Shown here: piece by piece, positions 53,835 through 60,600 of the stretch | Layout: each line of letters opens with the position of its first letter | Numbering within the stretch: the stretch's first letter is position 1 | NCBI GenBank assembly: GCA_018857735.1 | Contig: JABMCL010002130.1 | Location: 1,581,501-1,645,500 of the forward strand | DNA length: 64,000 bases | DNA from: Alviniconcha marisindica | Lineage: Eukaryota > Mollusca > Gastropoda > Provannidae | Direction of reading: 5' to 3' | The notes under the pieces: model-generated | The model's database searches: none | What the model was told of the DNA's origin: nothing | The model's input: only the letters and a program-made list of their open reading frames with translations | Made by a program: the position numbers and the translations under genes

Positions 53835-54666
53835 CTGGTGTGAGTGAGATGTTCGTATATATATATATATATAGACATACCTGTGTCACACAGCCTGCCT
53901 GGTGTGAGTGAGATGTTCATATATATAGACATACCTGTGTCACACACCTGCCTGGTGTGAGTGATGAGTATCATATATATAGACATACCTGTGTCACACA
54001 ACCTGCCTGGTGTGAGTGAGATGTTCATATATATAGACATACCTGTGTCACACAACCTGCCAGGTGTGAGTGAGATGTTCATATATATAGACATACCTGT
54101 GTCACACAACCTGCCTGGTGTGAGTGAGATGTTCATATATATAGACATACCTGTGTCACACAACCTGCCTGGTGTGAGTGAGATGTTCATATATACATAT
54201 AGATATACCTGTGTCACACAACCTGCCTGGTGTGAGTGATGCCCACATACAGACACACCTGTCTCACATTACCCACCTGGAATCTGTGAGATGTTCAGCT
54301 ACAGACATACCTGTCTCACACTACCCACATTAATGGCCTGAGTGATGTTCAGATATAGACACAGCTGTCTCACACTACCTACCTGGCCTGAGTGATGTCC
54401 AGACAATCCTTGCTGCTTTTGGTCCATGGCAAGTCCAGCATCAGCTCCAGGTAGTTCCTGATCACACACACACAAACATGCACAGAGACACCTACCTGCC
54501 AGTATGTCCAGACAATCCTTGCTGCTTTTGTCCAGGGCAAGTCAGAACTCCGGGTGTTCCATCACACACACACACAACACACAAACACCAACATCACACA
54601 CACACACACACAACACACACACACACACACGCATGCACTGAAAACAGCTCAGTTGCATCCCCCCCC

Positions 54667-54729
<63 letters not shown>

Positions 54730-54757
54730 CACAGACAGCTCAATTCACCCTCCCCCC

Positions 54758-54814
<57 letters not shown>

Positions 54815-54876
54815 CCACACACACACACACACACCACACACAACACACACACACACACACACCACCACCGCACATG

Positions 54877-54912
<36 letters not shown>

Positions 54913-54941
54913 CATGCACAGAGATAGCTCAATGTTACATG

Positions 54942-54998
<57 letters not shown>

Positions 54999-55023
54999 CA
55001 CAGAACCAGCTCAATGTTACATG

Positions 55024-55069
<46 letters not shown>

Positions 55070-57544
55070 CTCAATGTTGAAAGATACAGATAGCACAATG
55101 TTGCATATTATACACACAGCTGGATACATGGTGTTCAAACATGCACGAACACACCCATGTACACACACATGCATGCCAACACACAGTCAGCAGACAGTTC
55201 ACAGCATGCAACACACAAGCACATGTGCACACACACACGCACACACACACACACAGAGGCATGTATGCATGCAGAGGCAGTCCAAACAAGGTTTGTCACC
55301 TTGGAAGGCAAAATACACCCCTTTGTGTGCCTAGATACTGTATGTCACTGTTACTGTCAGTATACTATAACTATTTTCCATGGCTGTTACTAAAAGTACA
55401 TCAACATACCAAGTTTGGTCACAAAGTTATCACTGGTACAAAAAAGTATGATTCACAAACATTCAACAAATAAACATAAATGTATATTTTAACCACGGAC
55501 ATTGTTACAAAACAAGAAAGTCACACACACACACATGCACGCACGCACACATGTGCACACATGTGCACACACACACTTATATGCAAGGCAGTGTTGGAAG
55601 AAGAGTATTAGAAAAGATACAACAGGAAGAAAAAAAGAGTGGTTTGTAACTCTAAAAAACATATTTGGCTTTATTAGAATTCACACAGTTGATGCCAGTC
55701 AAGACAGTGTCTGTTGACACCTTTGTGTCAAGGGCCTGCTGAAGAAACTCCAGCTTTTTGTGGTTTTTCTTCTGTTTTTTGAGACCCCCCCCCCCCCTTC
55801 CATTATCGTCAGAATACAGAAGAGGAAGAAAGAACTGTGATATTGACCTTGAACACAGCAATCATATACCCAAGTCAATACGTTTCACGAACAATACCAC
55901 AAATTTGATGCCATTTTGGATGCTATTTATTTTATGACATCATATAATTTCTAATTTTAAAAAGATAAAGAATTTACACCCACCAAAGAAGTGAACATAT
56001 TCCTGGGGTAAGTTTCTGTAAATATATACCTGTAAAACTCTTGACCAAGTGGTATATATTTTGGTGGTATATTTTTTCAGTAATTTTGCTTTAATTTTTC
56101 ATCCTTTGCCCATTTCATTGATTTTTTGTAACCTCTTTATCTTGGACTGTGTGCTTACCCAGGTTGTCTAATCAGTTTAAAAATGACTGACCCAAAACAG
56201 GATACTGAGTTAAAAAACTGAAAGAAGGGCATAAAAAGCAGGAAAAAGTGCCTCTGTGTGCATACAAAACAGTTCCAAGAAAAAAATATTTTACTCTCTA
56301 AATATCCAATGAAAACATCAATATATCCCCCCCCCCCCACCCCCCACCCCCAACCTGACTGAAAAAGCTAGGGTGTACATTTCTGCACTTGATTAAACTC
56401 ATCTTTCTGTCATCCATTTGTTTGTTTTCAAAAAGTTGCAAAGATCTGCAACTTTTGGAAAGTTGCAAATTTCTGTGATTGTCTGAACCCACCATCACTC
56501 AACATACACAGATCCATTTTTCATGCCATTAATAAAAAAACCAAACTTTCAACAAATCCTACCATAAAACCTGCATATGACTGACCTGATCATGGCATGC
56601 TCTGGCATATGTTGTGGCATTTTCTTCAGTCGTCGTAGTTCCTTAGAGGCTGCTTTGTGGGCATGGGGAGGTAATGCTGCACTCCTGGAGTAGAACAGAG
56701 AGAAGCAACATCACTTCTGTTGCCACAGTGTATAGAACAGTTAGTAACTGGATTTTAACATCCTGTCAACCACACAGGGTCACCTCAGGATGATCAAACT
56801 GACATAAGCAAATGCACACTTCCAAACTCTTCACATATATATGTATGTATACAAAACAAAACACATACACAAACAGACACAAATGCTCTGTTTCTCCTTT
56901 CTTGCCCCAACAAAGACATTTTCTTTATCTTTTTCCCCAAATCAGCATGGTGACTGAATGAGGTTATGTCTTCTGCACCCAACAAATCATCACTATCACC
57001 AGCGCCATCCTCCACTGAAAGGGAGATAAAATGATACAAATCAACAACTAGTTAATATCATGTGGGGTAGAGTGAAGAGTATGCACACCAAACAGTTTAC
57101 AGCCACTGACTTGATTTTTTGCTCCATGTCAACAATTTCATCCACATCTTCCTCTCTGTCATCTGTGTCATCATCTGAGACACGTTCCAGACTGCGGAAT
57201 ACTCTGCGCATATTGACTGGACGCCCAGCCTCTTTGCGTGTCACAATCTCCAGTTTCCCATCGCTGCGAGCCTTCTTCAGCAGCTTCAGTCCCTGGTCAC
57301 AGACACACAGAAATGAGTCTTGTGGCACGTTTTGTTACCACAGCACATTTTGTCACCAAGGTGTCACTAACACTAACCAAGGTGACAAAATGTGTCAGAT
57401 TTGATGTACTGCTTGCACGTAAGGTTCACTCACTGCACAATTTGTCACTCTTTCACCAGTATGACTACAATCCATCTTTCCTTTATCATCGATGTATCTA
57501 TGTGTGTTTGTGTGTGTGTGTGCATGTGTGTGTGTGTTTCCATA

Positions 57545-57610
<66 letters not shown>

Positions 57611-60600
57611 GTGTTGCACTGTGTTGTGTCTTATTATCCCCGTGTCAATCAAAGTTAAACTGAAATTCTGTATTGCTTTGAGTAGACTGCAAGGCTACTG
57701 CTGCCTGTAGCTCTGTGAGCTGTGTCAAGTATGACAGAGACTGAGTGATCATGTGGTTTGATCGCGTGTTGTGTATGTCCTGTAGATATGTCTGATGGAA
57801 TTATTAGTATGGTTTGATGAGGCTGAAGGAACATGGACTGACTTTAGGTGTGATGACTGTTTTTTCTTCTTCTTCAAAATGTGCCATTGTACAACACCTA
57901 GTGGAGTTTATAGTGTAATATGTGCCTGACAAGTTTTTGGTATGATTATTATTTTCCCAGCTACTCTAAAGCCATATGAACATTGTGTTGAACTTCCTTT
58001 GCAAGTTGTCACTTCTAACCCCAACAAGCTTTGATCCTTCCACTGACAATAAAACCCTGCTAACAGCTTTTCTTTAATTATAGAAGGTTACTCCACTGTG
58101 TTGGCACACTGGTGTTCAAACTAAAGTAGAAAGTTGGTTTCTAATTTGAAGTTGGCTAATTCAAATTGGAAACACAAAACATTGGCTGTCATTTTTGTTT
58201 CAAATGTTTACTATTAGGTCAAAAGGGGGTGTGGCACTTTGATTGTAGCACAACATCACTGACATAGTCGCAAAGCAAACATTAAAGCAGCAACATTTGT
58301 TTATTATTCAATGGATTCTGTCATTTTTGTTTCAAATGTTTACTATTAGGTCAAAAGGGGGTGTGGCACTGATCGTAGCACAACATCACTGACATCGTTG
58401 CAAAGCAAACATTAAAGCAGCAACATTTGTTTATTATTCAATGGATTCATCAAGTTTTCAAAAGAACTGAGAGCAATTTGCAGAGAAAAGTTTGATTGAC
58501 TGTTTCTGAAGTTCAATGACTTGCACATCACTGGTGCTGAAAACAGAGTCTTGATTGTTTTGATGTTCTTTATTGTTTTAATACTATTCATTACTCTCTC
58601 TCTCACACACACACACACACACTCTCTCTCTCTTTCACTCACTTATTCATGCCTGTATGTATACAAATGATGCCTGTAATTTTATACTTACTCATTAGTA
58701 GCTTCGCAAGGACTAGTTGTTAGACAGGTTTTTGACTGAACCTAAACTACAGTCCTTGTAAAAGAAAGTTTTAGAGTTCGAGTTTGAGTTCTCTGTCTCT
58801 CTCAGACAGAGAGAGAGAGACTGATATTTTCGAGTGATTGCCATTGCAATGACTGGTCATTTGAGACAAACTAACAAGCCCTGGTCATGGAGACACACTA
58901 ACAAGCCCTGGTCATGGAGACACAGAAACAAGCCCTGGTCATGGAGACACAGAAACAAGCCCTGGTCATGGAGACACAGAAACAAGCCCTGGTCATGGAG
59001 ACACAGAAACAAGCCCTGGTCATGGAGACACATAACAAGCCCTGGTCATGGAGACACAGTAACAAGCCCTGGTCATGGAGACACACTAAACAAGCCCTCT
59101 CATGGAGACACACTAACAAGCCCTGGTCATGGAGACACACTAACAAGCCCTGTCATGGAGACACCATAACAAGCCCTGGTCATGGGACAACTAAACAAGT
59201 CCCTTGTCAAAGAAAGTTAGATCAGAGCCTGTTCTAGACAAGAACAAGCCTGATCATGGAGACCATAACAAGCCTGGTCATGGAGACACACTAACAAGCC
59301 CTGGTCATGGAGACACACTAACAAGCCCTGGTCATGGAGACACATAACAAGCCCTGGTCATGGAGACACAAAACAAGCCCTGGTCATGGAGACACACAAA
59401 ACAAGCCCTGGTCATGGAGACACAGAAACAAGCCCTGGTCATGGAGACACAGAAACAAGCCCTGGTCATGGAGACACACTAAACAAGCCCTGGTCATGGA
59501 GACACACTAACAAGCCCTGGTCATGGAGACACACTAACAAGCCCTGGTCATGGAGACACAGAAACAAGCCCTGGTCATGGAGACACAGAAACAAGCCCTG
59601 GTCATGGAGACACACTAACAAGCCCTGGTCATGGAGACACACTAACAAGCCCTGGTCATGGAGACACAGAAACAAGCCCTGGTCATGGAGACACAGAAAC
59701 AAGCCCTGGTCATGGAGACACACTAACAAGCCCTGGTCATGGAGACACACTAACAAGCCCTGGTCATGGAGACACAGAAACAAGCCCTGGTCATGGAGAC
59801 ACACTAACAAGCCCTGGTCATGGAGACACACTAACAAGCCCTGGTCATGGAGACACACTAACAAGCCCTGGTCATGGAGACACACTAACAAGCCCTGGTC
59901 ATGGAGACACACTAACAAGCCCTCATCATGGAGACACACTAACAAGCCCTGGTCATGGAGACACACTCAATCAAGACACAGCCCTGGTCATGGAGACACA
60001 CTAACAAGCCCTGGTCATGGAGACACACTAACAAGCCCTCATCATGGAGACACACTAACAAGCCCTCATGGAGACACACTAACAAGCCCTGGTCATGGAG
60101 ACACACTAACAAGCCCTCATCATGGAGACACACAACAAGCCCTGGTCATGGAGACACACTAACAAGCCCTCATCATGGAGACACAACTAACAAGCCCTCA
60201 TCATGGAGACACACTAACAAGCCCTGGTCATGGAGACAAACTAACAAGCCCTGGTCATGGAGACACACTAACAAGCCCTGGTCATGGAGACACACTAACA
60301 AGCCCTGGTCATGGAGACACACTAACAAGCCCTTCATGGAGACACAAACAAGCCCTGGTCATGGAGACACACTAACAAGCCCTGGTCATGGAGACACACT
60401 AACAAGCCCTGGTCATGGAGACACACTAACAAGCCCTGGTCATGGAGACACACTAACAAGCCCTGGTCATGGAGACACACTAACAAGCCCTGGTCATGGA
60501 GACACACTAACAAGCCCTCAGTCATGGAGACACAGAAACAAGCCCTAACCCTAGCTGTGCTTGAATTGTCTTTGCTCCATGCACTAGTTTTCAACAGCTA

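Noticed and set aside
54554..55093. His/Thr-rich open frames
   Set aside because: Direct translation of (CA)n runs.
58834..60594. Frames of up to 258 codons encoding a 9-residue repeat
   Set aside because: A 27-bp minisatellite with no stop in several frames on both strands; no start context, splice sites or domain.
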